In this document: positions 25,850 to 34,106 of the stretch, piece after piece
Layout: every line of letters begins with the position of its first letter
Numbering within the stretch: the stretch's first letter is position 1
Assembly: GCF_011046485.1 (NCBI RefSeq)
Contig: NZ_CP049256.1
Coordinates: 2,418,001-2,482,000, forward strand
Length of the DNA: 64,000 bases
Direction: 5' to 3'
Origin: Microbacterium sp. 4R-513
GTDB lineage: Bacteria > Actinomycetota > Actinomycetes > Actinomycetales > Microbacteriaceae
Notes under the pieces: model-generated
What the model saw: only the letters and a program-made list of their open reading frames with translations
What the model was told of the DNA's origin: nothing
Databases searched by the model: none
Program-made: the position numbers and the translations under genes

Positions 25850-26464
25850 ATGCAACGAGTCATCGCGACGATGTCGATCTCGCTCGACGGCATCGGCTCG
25901 GGTCACAACCAGACCGAGGAGCGCCCCTTCGGCGACGCGCCCAGTGAGCTGCTGCACCGATGGATGTTCGAGACGCCCGACGAGAACCGAGCCGAGATCG
26001 ACGACATCGTCTCGGCGGGTGCCTACGTCATGGGGCGGAACATGTACGGCCCGGTCCGCGGGGAGTGGGACCGCGACTGGCGCGGCTGGTGGGGCGACGA
26101 CCCGCCGTACCACGCCCCGGTCTACGTGCTCACGCACTACCCGCACGAACCCATCGAGATGGAGGGCGGCACGACCTTCCACTTCGTCACCGACGGCATC
26201 GAATCGGCGCTGGCGAAGGCTCGGGATGCCGCGGGCGACCGCACGATCCACATCGCAGGCGGCGTCAGCACGATCAACCAGTACCTCGCAGCCGGCCTCA
26301 TCGACGAGCTCATGCTGCAGATCTCGCCGACGATCGTCGGAGAGGGACTGCGCCTCTTCGAGGGCGTCGGCCCGGTCGATCTGGAGCTGATCAGCAGCCG
26401 CGGCGCCTCGCTCGTGACACATGTCCGCTACCGCGTGCGGCATCCCGAGGGGGAGCGGGCATGA
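25850..26464 (+). CDS. RibD/DHFR-like family reductase
   Basis: A 204-residue protein of the 'dihydrofolate reductase family' (RibD C-terminal domain). VIATMSISLDGIGSGHNQTE is the opening strand, AGAYVMGRNMYGPVRGEW the substrate/cofactor block, HIAGGVSTINQYLAAGLIDELMLQISPTIVGEGLRLFEG the C-terminal Rossmann-like half (given in segments). These are generally orphan NADPH reductases. The ribosome binding site is GGAGG. It overlaps the next, related gene by ATGA. It is divergent from HxlR, so it is probably HxlR-controlled. Confidence 0.83.
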   Translation: MQRVIATMSISLDGIGSGHNQTEERPFGDAPSELLHRWMFETPDENRAEIDDIVSAGAYVMGRNMYGPVRGEWDRDWRGWWGDDPPYHAPVYVLTHYPHEPIEMEGGTTFHFVTDGIESALAKARDAAGDRTIHIAGGVSTINQYLAAGLIDELMLQISPTIVGEGLRLFEGVGPVDLELISSRGASLVTHVRYRVRHPEGERA

Positions 26465-27027
26465 TCGCCGAGCCGACCGCGCAGGCAGCGGAGGGCAAGG
26501 TGCTGTGGCACTTCACGATGTCGCTCGACGGCTTCGTCGCCGGCCCCGGTCACTCCATGGACTGGATGGCCGGGCTCACGACCGGAAGGCCTCACATCAT
26601 CGACGAGTACGTCGCGACGACCGGTGCGGTGCTCGGCGGCCGCGACGGGTTCGATGCGTTCCCCGATGCGTCGACGATCTACGGCGGCGCGTGGAGCGGC
26701 CCGGTCTTCGTCCTCACCCACCACCCGGAGGACGCTCCCGCGAGCGAGGGCACGACGATCCTCAGCTGCGACGTCGAAGAGGCTCTGCGGATCGCGAAGG
26801 ATGCCGCGGGCGGCAAGAACGTCGAGATCCTCTCCGCTTCGATCGGCCGGCAGCTGCTCGATCGCGGGCTCCTCGATGAGATCGACCTGCATATCGCGCC
26901 GGTGCTCCTCGGCGACGGCATCCGTCTCTACGACAACCCGGGCGCTCCGCCGATCGCGCTCGCCTTCACGATGACGGATGAGCCGCGGCACGAGGTCAAC
27001 GTGCGCGCCCGGCCGATCCGCGCGTGA
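26461..27027 (+). CDS. RibD/DHFR-like family reductase, second copy
   Basis: A 188-residue paralogue of the preceding gene: HFTMSLDGFVAGPGHSMDWM, TTGAVLGGRDGFDAF and LLDRGLLDEIDLHIAPVLLGDGIRLYD are the diagnostic blocks. It is considerably diverged from its neighbour, so this is an old duplication. ATG at 26461 overlaps the upstream stop (ATGA), giving translational coupling. A third family member lies at 53401. Substrate unknown. Confidence 0.82.
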   Translation: MIAEPTAQAAEGKVLWHFTMSLDGFVAGPGHSMDWMAGLTTGRPHIIDEYVATTGAVLGGRDGFDAFPDASTIYGGAWSGPVFVLTHHPEDAPASEGTTILSCDVEEALRIAKDAAGGKNVEILSASIGRQLLDRGLLDEIDLHIAPVLLGDGIRLYDNPGAPPIALAFTMTDEPRHEVNVRARPIRA

Positions 27028-27163
27028 AGACACCGTCTCGCCTGTGTCGTTGACCGCATCGCCGATCCATCGTCGGCGATCGCGATCCGAACGGTCGATC
27101 CCCGCTATCCGTTGATTCTCAGCGTTCTCACCGCCACAAGATCCCGACGGCCGTGCATACTGA

Positions 27164-27173
27164 CGATATATCG
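27164..27173. promoter_or_regulatory. CGATATATCG palindrome, candidate PadR operator
   Basis: A perfect 10-bp palindrome in an unusually AT-rich spot, 48 bases before the PadR ATG, embedded in CATACTGA...GGTATG. PadR-type regulators commonly bind TATA-containing palindromes at their own promoters. Confidence 0.5.
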
Positions 27174-27221
27174 GTATGTGTCGTTGAGCGCACCGGCGCT
27201 CGCTATCCGAGGAGGGCGATC

Positions 27222-27809
27222 ATGAGCGGTTCATGGACAGGAAGCGGCGGCTTCGGCGGGTTCGACCCCCGGAGCTCGGGAGGCAAGTCGGGCATGGGCA
27301 TCTTCGACATGCTCGACCAGCTCAAGGAGGAGTTCGAGAAGAAGGTCGGCGCGGCGACGTCGGGCACGCGGATGAACAAGGGCGACGTGCGTGCTGCTGT
27401 GCTGGCGCTCCTCGCCGAGCAGCCGATGCACGGCTACCAGATCATCCAGCAGATCGAGGAGCGCAGCAACGGCGCGTGGAAGCCCAGCGCAGGATCGGTC
27501 TATCCGACCCTCCAGCTCCTCGCCGACGAGGGTCTCATCAAGGCCGAGGAGTCGGGCGGCCGCAAGACGTACTCGCTGACCGAGGCCGGTCGGGCCGAGG
27601 CCGAAGAGGCCGGCGGGCGCGCGCCGTGGGAGTCGCAGGGCATGAAGGGCGGCGGCGGCTCGAAGACGGCGCTCGGAAAGGCCGGGATGGAGCTCGCACA
27701 GGCGGCCGCCCAGGTCGGCCGGTCGGGCAGCGCGGAGCAGGTGAAGCAGGCGGTCGACGTGCTCGAAGACGCGCGCCGTAAGCTCTACTCCATCCTCGCT
27801 CAAGACTGA
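27222..27809 (+). CDS. PadR-family transcriptional regulator
   Basis: A 195-residue regulator. Residues 1-50 are Gly/Ser-rich and then helical (FDMLDQLKEEFEKKVG). The winged helix is at about 52-125: MNKGDVRAAVLALLAEQPMHGYQII, SAGSVYPTLQLLADEGLI and GRKTYSLTEAGR. The C-terminal helix (about 160-192) is the dimerisation segment. ATG at 27222 follows GAGGAGG. It is 36 bases upstream of an ABC1/UbiB kinase gene and probably co-transcribed. A palindrome upstream suggests autoregulation. The inducer is unknown. Confidence 0.87.
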   Translation: MSGSWTGSGGFGGFDPRSSGGKSGMGIFDMLDQLKEEFEKKVGAATSGTRMNKGDVRAAVLALLAEQPMHGYQIIQQIEERSNGAWKPSAGSVYPTLQLLADEGLIKAEESGGRKTYSLTEAGRAEAEEAGGRAPWESQGMKGGGGSKTALGKAGMELAQAAAQVGRSGSAEQVKQAVDVLEDARRKLYSILAQD

Positions 27810-27845
27810 CCCTCGCCGTCCGCACGTCGGCGTCAAGGAGATTCG

Positions 27846-29537
27846 ATGGCCGACGTCGGTGAGTCGCGCGCCCGCTATCGCCGCATCCTGCGCTTCGCCG
27901 CCAGGTACATGGTGCAGGCCTGGTGGTACGAGCTCTTCCTGCCCCGGATCGGGTTCGCCCGATTCTCGGCGCGCGGGCGCGCGGCCCGGCTGACGAGGCT
28001 CGCCCGCAAGTTCCACGCTCTCGCGGTCTCGCTCGGCGGCCTCATGATCAAGGTTGGACAGTTCCTCTCGTCGCGCCTCGATGTGCTGCCGCCGGAGATC
28101 ACCAAGGAGCTCGAGGGCCTTCAGGACGAAGTGCCGCCCGTCGAGTTCGCGGCGATCCGCCGACTCGCCGAGGCCGAGCTGGGGATGCCGCTCGAGCGTG
28201 CCTACGCGTGGGTCGACCCCGCGCCGGTGGCTGCGGCATCCCTCGGTCAGGCCCACCGGGCGCAGCTGCGGCCTGAGGACGCGGTCTACACCGGATTCGC
28301 CGACGTCGTCGTCAAGATCCAGCGTCCTGGCATCGACGAGATCGTAGACGTGGACCTGGCCGCGCTGCGGAAGGTCGCGGGGTGGCTCAGCCGTGTGCGG
28401 CTCGTGGCCGATCGGGTTGATCTGCCGGCGCTCATGGAGGAATTCGGCGCGACCAGCCTGGAAGAGATCGACTACCTGCACGAGGCCGAGAATGCGGAGC
28501 GCTTCGGGGCCAACTTCGTCGGCGATCCTCGCGTGGCCGTGCCCGAGGTCGCATGGGAGCGGACGACCCGCCGGGTCCTGACCCTCTCGGATGTCACGGC
28601 GATCAAGATCAACGACGTCGACGCCCTGCGAGCGGCCGGCATCGACCCGACGGCCGTCGCCCACGAGTTCGCGACGGTCATGTTCGACCAGCTCTTCCGC
28701 GACGGCTACTTCCACGCCGATCCCCACCCCGGGAACATCTTCGTGACCCCGATCGCCGCCCCGCCGGGCGAGCGGCAGTGGAAGCTCACCTTCATCGACT
28801 TCGGGATGATGGGCGACGTCCCCGATAGGCTGCGAAAAGGTCTGCAGCGACTCATCATCGCGGTCGCCGCGCGCAACGGGCGCCAGATGGTCGACAGCAT
28901 CCGCGATGTCGGCGTGCTGCTGCCCTCGGCCGACACGAGCGAGCTCGAGCGGGCGATGACGGCGCTCTTCGCCCGCTTCGGCGGCATGGGATTCGCCGAG
29001 CTGCAGGACGTCGATCCCCGCGAGTTCCGCGATTTCGCCGTCGAGTTCGGCGATGTCGTGCGGTCGCTGCCGTTCCAGCTGCCGGAGAACTTCCTCCTCA
29101 TCGTGCGGGCGATCTCCCTCACCTCGGGCATGTGCAGCTCGCTCGACCCCGCCTTCAACATCTGGGATGCCGTCGAGCCCTACGCCGCCCAGCTGCTGCG
29201 CGACGAACGCGGCAACTTCGCGCAGGCGATCGGCAAGGAGGTGGTCGACGTCGCGGGCATCGCGGCTCGGCTGCCGCGACGCCTCGACGACGCCGTGACG
29301 CGCATCGAGGAAGGGCGCGTTGTCGTCGAGACGCCGCGGGTCGAGCAGCGGATGAGGTCGCTGGAGCGGACGGGACGCCGGATCATCTCGGCCGTGATCT
29401 TCGCGGCGCTGTTCCTGGGCGGGCTCATCGTGCGGCCGGAAGACGCCGTCTGGTCGACGATCCTCCTCGTGGCGTCGTTGCCGGCGGCGCTGCATGCGGT
29501 GCTGGCCGGCTGGGCGAGCGGGCGGGGCCCGCGCTAG
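27846..29537 (+). CDS. ABC1/UbiB/AarF atypical kinase family protein
   Basis: A 563-residue ABC1-family protein. LGGLMIKVGQFLSSR (KxGQ motif, about 64-78), AAASLGQAHRAQL (the Ala-rich loop), VVVKIQRPG (ATP-site lysine), YFHADPHPGNIF and LTFIDFGMMG (metal-binding Asp) are present. Two hydrophobic segments at about 515-533 and 538-555 anchor the C-terminus. UbiB relatives support quinone biosynthesis or lipid homeostasis by ATPase activity. Here it follows a PadR regulator in the same operon; a link to menaquinone or lipid stress is inference. Confidence 0.87.
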   Translation: MADVGESRARYRRILRFAARYMVQAWWYELFLPRIGFARFSARGRAARLTRLARKFHALAVSLGGLMIKVGQFLSSRLDVLPPEITKELEGLQDEVPPVEFAAIRRLAEAELGMPLERAYAWVDPAPVAAASLGQAHRAQLRPEDAVYTGFADVVVKIQRPGIDEIVDVDLAALRKVAGWLSRVRLVADRVDLPALMEEFGATSLEEIDYLHEAENAERFGANFVGDPRVAVPEVAWERTTRRVLTLSDVTAIKINDVDALRAAGIDPTAVAHEFATVMFDQLFRDGYFHADPHPGNIFVTPIAAPPGERQWKLTFIDFGMMGDVPDRLRKGLQRLIIAVAARNGRQMVDSIRDVGVLLPSADTSELERAMTALFARFGGMGFAELQDVDPREFRDFAVEFGDVVRSLPFQLPENFLLIVRAISLTSGMCSSLDPAFNIWDAVEPYAAQLLRDERGNFAQAIGKEVVDVAGIAARLPRRLDDAVTRIEEGRVVVETPRVEQRMRSLERTGRRIISAVIFAALFLGGLIVRPEDAVWSTILLVASLPAALHAVLAGWASGRGPR

Positions 29538-29607
29538 ACCGTCGGAGCGGTCATCGCGCCGATCGCCAACGAATCATCCCGAACCGACCCACCCCTCTTC
29601 ACAAGTC

Positions 29608-29622
29608 GCTAGTTTGGCTAGC
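29608..29622. promoter_or_regulatory. GCTAG-N5-CTAGC dyad upstream of an SDR gene
   Basis: GCTAG (29608-29612) and CTAGC (29618-29622) form a perfect dyad, flanked by CAAGTC on each side as a direct repeat. It lies 39 bases before the SDR start and resembles TetR-type operators, but no TetR gene is next to it. Confidence 0.5.
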
Positions 29623-29660
29623 AAGTCTTCGAGCCACGCGGAAGTGCAGAGGAGGACAGG

Positions 29661-30377
29661 ATGACCGAGGCGTCCCCGAACTCGCGGTCGGCGATCGTGA
29701 CCGGTGGTGGGAGAGGCGTCGGACTCGCGGCCGTCAAAGTGCTCAGCGAGCGTGGCTGGTCGGTGATCGCGCTCGCCCGGGACGTCCGCGCCGCCCGTGC
29801 GGCGCTCGCCGGACATCCCTCGGTCGACGTGCGGTACGCGGATCTCCGCGACCCCGCCTCGCTCGTCGCCGTCGCGGACACGCTGCCGGAGGACGGGATC
29901 GACCTGGTCGTCGCGAACGCCGCCCAATTCGCGCCGTGGGACGAGACCACCCTGACGGCGGATCTCGACGGGGTGCGCGACATCCTCGAGGTCAATGTGA
30001 TCGGCACCTGGCGCACCGTCCAAGCGTTCTCGCACGCCCTCATCCGGTCCCAGGGCTCGCTCATCATCGTCGGCAGCGGAGGCGGCTCGCACGGCGACCC
30101 GGACTTCGGCATCGCGACGAACCCGGGCGCTGTGAGCTACGCCGCTTCCAAGGCCGCCGTCCACGCCCTCGGCCGCAAGGCGGCCCTGGAACTGGGGGAG
30201 AAGGATGTCGCGGTCTACGTCGTCGATCCCGGACTGACCGCGACGGCACCCGGCATGGCGGAGATGGGGGCGAGAGACCCGCGCTCCGGTGCTCTCAGCA
30301 TCCTCCGCCCCGTCCTCGGCGAGGGGTTCGTCCCCGCCGGCTCGTTCTCGCGCGACGGCCGCCCCCTCGATTGGTGA
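29661..30377 (+). CDS. SDR family oxidoreductase
   Basis: A 238-residue short-chain dehydrogenase. TGGGRGVG (14-21) binds NAD(P), and Tyr160 and Lys164 (SYAASK) are catalytic, with the serine in IIVGSGGGS. The structural NNAG motif is replaced by VVANAAQF. Length is typical. ATG follows AGGAGGACAGG. It stands alone, with a dyad operator candidate upstream and convergent DUF2834 downstream. Substrate unknown. Confidence 0.85.
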   Translation: MTEASPNSRSAIVTGGGRGVGLAAVKVLSERGWSVIALARDVRAARAALAGHPSVDVRYADLRDPASLVAVADTLPEDGIDLVVANAAQFAPWDETTLTADLDGVRDILEVNVIGTWRTVQAFSHALIRSQGSLIIVGSGGGSHGDPDFGIATNPGAVSYAASKAAVHALGRKAALELGEKDVAVYVVDPGLTATAPGMAEMGARDPRSGALSILRPVLGEGFVPAGSFSRDGRPLDW

Positions 30378-30386
30378 GCGGAGCGT

Positions 30387-30719
30387 TCAGGCGCCTCGCC
30401 CGGCCAGCTGCCGCTCGCGCATCGCGAGGAACAGCGGGAACGTGAAGGCGAAGGCGGTGACGAGCGAGAGCACGATGTAAAGCCACGCTCGCTTCATCGC
30501 AAGCCGCCGAGCCTCCACGACGATGAAGACGACACCGGCGACCGCCACGACGAGCAGGTCGACGCCGATCGACGACACGGCGGGACCGCTGCCGAAGATG
30601 TCGCCGAAGTAGTCGCGTGCCTCGAGCACGGTCCACGCGTTGAGGACGAAGGTACCGACGAGCCCGACGAGTGCGAGCACGAGGTAGGCGATCGCGAGCG
30701 GGGTCCAGCGCGGCTTCAT
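30387..30719 (-). CDS. DUF2834 membrane protein
   Basis: A 110-residue protein with three hydrophobic segments (about 8-29, 52-70, 79-99). The pattern W.......LN.WT......YF...F.....S...DLLV......FIV.EARRL.M.R.WLYI is DUF2834. AGGAGG precedes the ATG. Function unknown. It is convergent with the SDR gene, nine bases apart. Confidence 0.8.
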   Translation of the reverse strand: MKPRWTPLAIAYLVLALVGLVGTFVLNAWTVLEARDYFGDIFGSGPAVSSIGVDLLVVAVAGVVFIVVEARRLAMKRAWLYIVLSLVTAFAFTFPLFLAMRERQLAGRGA

Positions 30720-30836
30720 CTCTGCCTCCTCGTGGGTGCGCCTCCGAGGCGTCAGGACGTAGTGACGACGGATGCCTCGGCAAGCTCGGACTCCAGCATC
30801 CGTCCTTCTTCCTTCCCGCCGCCGTAGTGTGGCGGC

Positions 30837-30923
30837 ATGTCGGGACTCGCCGTCGTCGCGGCGGCCGGTCTCGCGCAGCTGGGGCCGGGCGGTGTTCATC
30901 GCGGGGATGGGCAGAGCGGGTAG
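30837..30923 (+). CDS. Possible 28-residue leaderless small protein or gene remnant
   Basis: TAGTGT (30825-30830), six bases and then ATG at 30837 repeat the leaderless layout seen at many real genes here. The frame encodes 28 residues (MSGLAVVAAAGLAQLGPGGV...) and stops 21 bases before the DUF1345 gene. Removing one G from the G4 run near 30888 would extend it to about 38 residues with a hydrophobic core. It may be a real small protein, a leader peptide or a decayed 5' end; the evidence is weak. Confidence 0.25.
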   Translation: MSGLAVVAAAGLAQLGPGGVHRGDGQSG

Positions 30924-30944
30924 GAACGGGGGAGGGGGTCGTTC

Positions 30945-31595
30945 GTGGTCGTAGGCGTCATTGCGCGCAGCGTCGACCTGCTCGTACAGCTCGCGCTCAT
31001 CGTGCTCGGTGCGACGCTCGTCTTCACCGAGGACGACGGCACGACGATCGAGGTGCTTGCGCTGTGGTGCCTCATCGGCACGCTGTACTGGATCGCCGCC
31101 GTCATCGCCGTGGGCGTCAGCGTGCGTCGCGGGCCGGAGCGCACCACGCCGTGGCTGCAGCAGGTCGACAGGCATCCCGTGGTCGGCCTCGTCTCGACCA
31201 TCGCGACCTTCGCCGCGAGCCTCGTGGGGATCGTCGCGGCGACCGAGATCCTCCTCCTGCGCAATGACCCGGACTGGGCGGTCTGGGTGGAGCCGGTCGC
31301 GGTGTGGGCGATGCTGCTGTCGTGGGCACTGTTCCACTGGGGCTATGCGCGGATCTACGACCGCCGGTATCGTCGGGCGCCGTCGCCGCCTCCGCTCGTG
31401 TTCCCCGGCGCGGTCGCGCCGCGGCTGGTCGACTTCGTCTACTTCTCGTTCACGAATGCGACCACGTTCTCCGTCTCGGACGTGGTCGTCCAGACCAGTC
31501 GGATGCGCTGGACCGTCGTCTGGCACACGACCTTCAGCTTCTTCCTCAACGCGCTCATCATCGTCCTGGCATTCAGCACGATCCTCGACGCCTGA
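30945..31595 (+). CDS. DUF1345 membrane protein
   Basis: A 216-residue membrane protein with about five helices. The C-terminal half has the DUF1345 signature: HWGYARIYDRRYRR, then LVFPGAVAPRLVDFVYFSFTNATTFSVSDVVV (in two blocks) and MRWTVVWHTTFSFFLNALII. The N-terminal helices are at about 6-27 and 38-60. GTG at 30945 is preceded by GGGGGAGGGGG. Function unknown. Confidence 0.83.
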   Translation: MVVGVIARSVDLLVQLALIVLGATLVFTEDDGTTIEVLALWCLIGTLYWIAAVIAVGVSVRRGPERTTPWLQQVDRHPVVGLVSTIATFAASLVGIVAATEILLLRNDPDWAVWVEPVAVWAMLLSWALFHWGYARIYDRRYRRAPSPPPLVFPGAVAPRLVDFVYFSFTNATTFSVSDVVVQTSRMRWTVVWHTTFSFFLNALIIVLAFSTILDA

Positions 31596-31724
31596 CCCAG
31601 ACGCCGTGCAGCGGGGAGTCGTGCCTGCGTGCCCTACCTGCCCGCCCGCGCGCCCGCAACCCCTCACGCCGACCGACGCCGGCGGCATAGCGTGAGCAGA
31701 CCCAGTGGCTTAGGACGGTTCGCG

Positions 31725-32927
31725 ATGCCCGAGAACAGCACACACCACGAGATCCTGGTGATCGGCGGAGGAAACGGCGGAATCTCCGTGGCCGCGCGAC
31801 TGCAGCGGCTCGGCGTCGAAGACATCGCCCTCGTCGAACCGCGGGAGCATCACCTCTACCAGCCGCTCTTCTCGCACGTCGCGGGCGGCACGGCGCGCGC
31901 CAGCGTCACCGTGCGACCGCAGCGCGATGTGATGCCGAAGGGCGTCGAGTGGATCCAGGGCCGGGTGGACTCGATCGACCCCGCCGAGAACGCCGTCCTC
32001 CTCGACGACGGCCGCAGGCTCACCTACGACCACGTCATCCTCTGCCCCGGCATCCAGCACGACTGGAACAGGGTCCCGGGTCTCGAGCACGCCATCACCA
32101 CCCCGAAGGTCGCTTCGCACTACGAGCACGACCTGGCGGCGAAGGCCTCGCTGCTCCTCCGCGACCTCAAGAGCGGCACCGTCGTGTTCACCGAGCCCCC
32201 CGGGCCGGCCTCCTGCGCGGGCGCGTCCCAGAAGCCGATGTATCAGGCCTGCGACTACTGGCAGGCGACGGGCGTGCTGAACGACATCCGCGTGATCATG
32301 GTCGTCCCGACGCACTCCGTCTTCGGCATCCCGGCCTTCGACCGGGAGCTCGAACGCAACATCGCGATCTACGGCATCGAGCTGCGCACCGACAGCGAAC
32401 TGCTCGAGGTGGATGCCGAGGCCTCGGAGGTCGTGATCGGCGGCCCCGAGGGGGCTGAGCGCATCCGCTTCGACGTCCTGAACGCCGTGCCCCCGCAGTC
32501 GGCGCCGGACTGGCTCGCCGAGTCGCCGCTGGCCGCTCCGGGCGACGACGGCGGCTTCGTCGAGGTCGACACCCGCACCCTCCGACACCCCCGCTACGGC
32601 AACGTCTGGACGCTGGGGGATGCCGCGGCAACGACGAATTCGAAGTGCGGCGGCGCGCTGCGCAAGCAGACGTACGTGCTCGCGAAGAACCTCGCGGCGG
32701 TGCGCAAAGGGGAGGAGCCGCGGTGGGCGTACGACGGGTACGGCGTCTGTCCGTTCACCGTGTCGCGCTCGACCGTCGTGTGGGCGGAGTTCGGCCCCGA
32801 AGGACAGCTCATGCCCACCATCCCGTTCTGGAAGAGCATGTACCGCGAGAACCGGCTGGCCTGGATCGCCGACCGGCACGTCCTGCCGTGGGTCTACTGG
32901 AACCTGATCCTGAAGGGCCTCGTGTAA
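31725..32927 (+). CDS. Sulfide:quinone oxidoreductase-like flavoprotein
   Basis: A 400-residue FAD enzyme. VIGGGNGG (12-19) binds FAD, VILCPGIQHDW and NVWTLGDAAATTNSKCGGALRKQ are the second FAD segments. SCAGASQKPMYQACDYW resembles the eukaryotic-type (SqrE) active-site block with its cysteine, and VCPFTVSRSTVVWAEF matches its CP(l/f)(v/t) segment. It would oxidise sulfide or persulfide and reduce quinone at the membrane surface. ATG at 31725 follows AGGACGG; TAGCGT at 31688 is a -10 candidate. Sulfide detoxification is the likely role, though no sulfur-metabolism genes are adjacent. Confidence 0.8.
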   Translation: MPENSTHHEILVIGGGNGGISVAARLQRLGVEDIALVEPREHHLYQPLFSHVAGGTARASVTVRPQRDVMPKGVEWIQGRVDSIDPAENAVLLDDGRRLTYDHVILCPGIQHDWNRVPGLEHAITTPKVASHYEHDLAAKASLLLRDLKSGTVVFTEPPGPASCAGASQKPMYQACDYWQATGVLNDIRVIMVVPTHSVFGIPAFDRELERNIAIYGIELRTDSELLEVDAEASEVVIGGPEGAERIRFDVLNAVPPQSAPDWLAESPLAAPGDDGGFVEVDTRTLRHPRYGNVWTLGDAAATTNSKCGGALRKQTYVLAKNLAAVRKGEEPRWAYDGYGVCPFTVSRSTVVWAEFGPEGQLMPTIPFWKSMYRENRLAWIADRHVLPWVYWNLILKGLV

Positions 32928-32952
32928 CCGCTCGCGTCAAACGGCCGGTCGC

Positions 32953-33528
32953 TCAGCCGTACCGGTAGTGGTCCGACGACGTGTTGACCCACGCCGCGAA
33001 CTGCCGCGCGCGTGACTCGTCCTGCGCGGTGACCGGCGTGAGCCACAGCTGACCGCCGCCCTCGATCGCGAGGAACACCGCCCGGCGGTCCAGCCTCGCG
33101 AAGTGGCGGGGCGTCATAGCCCCCTGCGGCGTGAAGAGGGCGCGGCGGCGGACGGCCTCCGAGACCGACGGTCGCTTGGCGAGGTCCGCGACCGTGAGGA
33201 TGACGGCCGAGAGACCCCCGATCGGCTGGCTGAGATCGCCGAGGTGGATCCAGCGCCCGTCGACGACGACCCCGCCGAAGACGTCCTCATTGCCGCTGAA
33301 TCGCGTCTGCGTCGTCCACCGGCGGCCGTCCCACCACCGCTGGCGGCCCCGGCCGTCGTCGTACCAGCCCGCTCCGACGGGTGTCGACGCGGGCGGGACG
33401 GCATCCTCCCGGATCTGGACGCCGAACGCGTCGAAGTCCGCGTAGTCCTGCGTCCAGCGCGCGCCGTCCCACCAGCGCAGCTTGCCGGTGCCGTCGTCGT
33501 ACCAACCGGGTTCGGCCGCGGTGCCCAT
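32953..33528 (-). CDS. Protein with two DUF2510 modules
   Basis: A 191-residue protein. Two DUF2510 modules at about 4-27 (AEPGWYDDGTGKLRWWDGARW) and 53-76 (GWYDDGRGRQRWWDGRRW) are connected by an acidic linker. The C-terminal 100 residues form an unrecognised soluble domain, with repeated-looking VFGGVVVDGRWIHLGD and AVFLAIEGGGQLWLTP strands, possibly PH-like. DUF2510 is a small Trp-rich actinobacterial module of unknown function. The -10 TAGCCT lies seven bases before the ATG. Confidence 0.78.
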   Translation of the reverse strand: MGTAAEPGWYDDGTGKLRWWDGARWTQDYADFDAFGVQIREDAVPPASTPVGAGWYDDGRGRQRWWDGRRWTTQTRFSGNEDVFGGVVVDGRWIHLGDLSQPIGGLSAVILTVADLAKRPSVSEAVRRRALFTPQGAMTPRHFARLDRRAVFLAIEGGGQLWLTPVTAQDESRARQFAAWVNTSSDHYRYG

Positions 33529-33541
33529 GGTCCCGAGGCTA
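33529..33541 (-). promoter_or_regulatory. -10 box for the DUF2510 gene (leaderless)
   Basis: Minus-strand TAGCCT (33541-33536) is followed by CGGGACC and the ATG at 33528. The gap has no ribosome binding site. Confidence 0.5.
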
Positions 33542-33626
33542 CCGGCGCGCGCCGCGGATCGGGCGAGCATACGTCCGCGCAACATCCCCGCGGCTGGAGT
33601 GGTGGTGACCCGAACGAGAGGCCCGC

Positions 33627-34106
33627 ATGACCGCTTCCGCCACTTCCGCCCCGCTCACCCCGGCGTCCCGCCTGTGGACCGCCGTTGCCGCCCTCTCAGC
33701 GCTCGGCGTCGTCTCGGCCCTCACGCTTGCGCCGAGGAGCGTCGTCGCTCCCGCTCGCGCGCTCTTCGAGCGGGTGACGGATGCCGCGGCTGCGCCGCTC
33801 CTGGACGCACTGCCCTACGCCGACCCTGACCGGGTGCTGAACACCCTGCTCTTCATTCCCCTGGGGGCGACGCTCGCCCTGCTCCTCGGGCGGCGGTCAT
33901 GGCCTCTGGCGATCGTGGCGGGCTTCGCTCTCTCCGCCGCGGTCGAGTATGCGCAGGCCACCATCCCCGGCCGGGTCCCCGACCCCGATGACGTCGTGTG
34001 GAACACCACAGGAGCCGCCGCGGGGGCGGTCGCGGTAGGGATCCTCCTTCTCGGCGCGGCGCTCGCGCGAGGGATCGCTCGGGCGGTCAGACGCTCGGGA
34101 GCGTGA
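33627..34106 (+). CDS. VanZ-family membrane protein
   Basis: A 159-residue membrane protein with VanZ features: DRVLNTLLFIPLGATLALL (conserved Asn-x-x-x-F-x-P-x-G), FALSAAVEYAQATIPGRVPDPDDVVWNTTGAAAG (given as the E.xQ and D..NT.G blocks). Four helices. VanZ confers low-level teicoplanin resistance in enterococci; actinobacterial members may act on cell-wall or lipid carriers. GAGAGG precedes the ATG. Its last 20 bases overlap the convergent sensor-kinase gene, part of a VanZ/two-component/VanY neighbourhood. Confidence 0.82.
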   Translation: MTASATSAPLTPASRLWTAVAALSALGVVSALTLAPRSVVAPARALFERVTDAAAAPLLDALPYADPDRVLNTLLFIPLGATLALLLGRRSWPLAIVAGFALSAAVEYAQATIPGRVPDPDDVVWNTTGAAAGAVAVGILLLGAALARGIARAVRRSGA

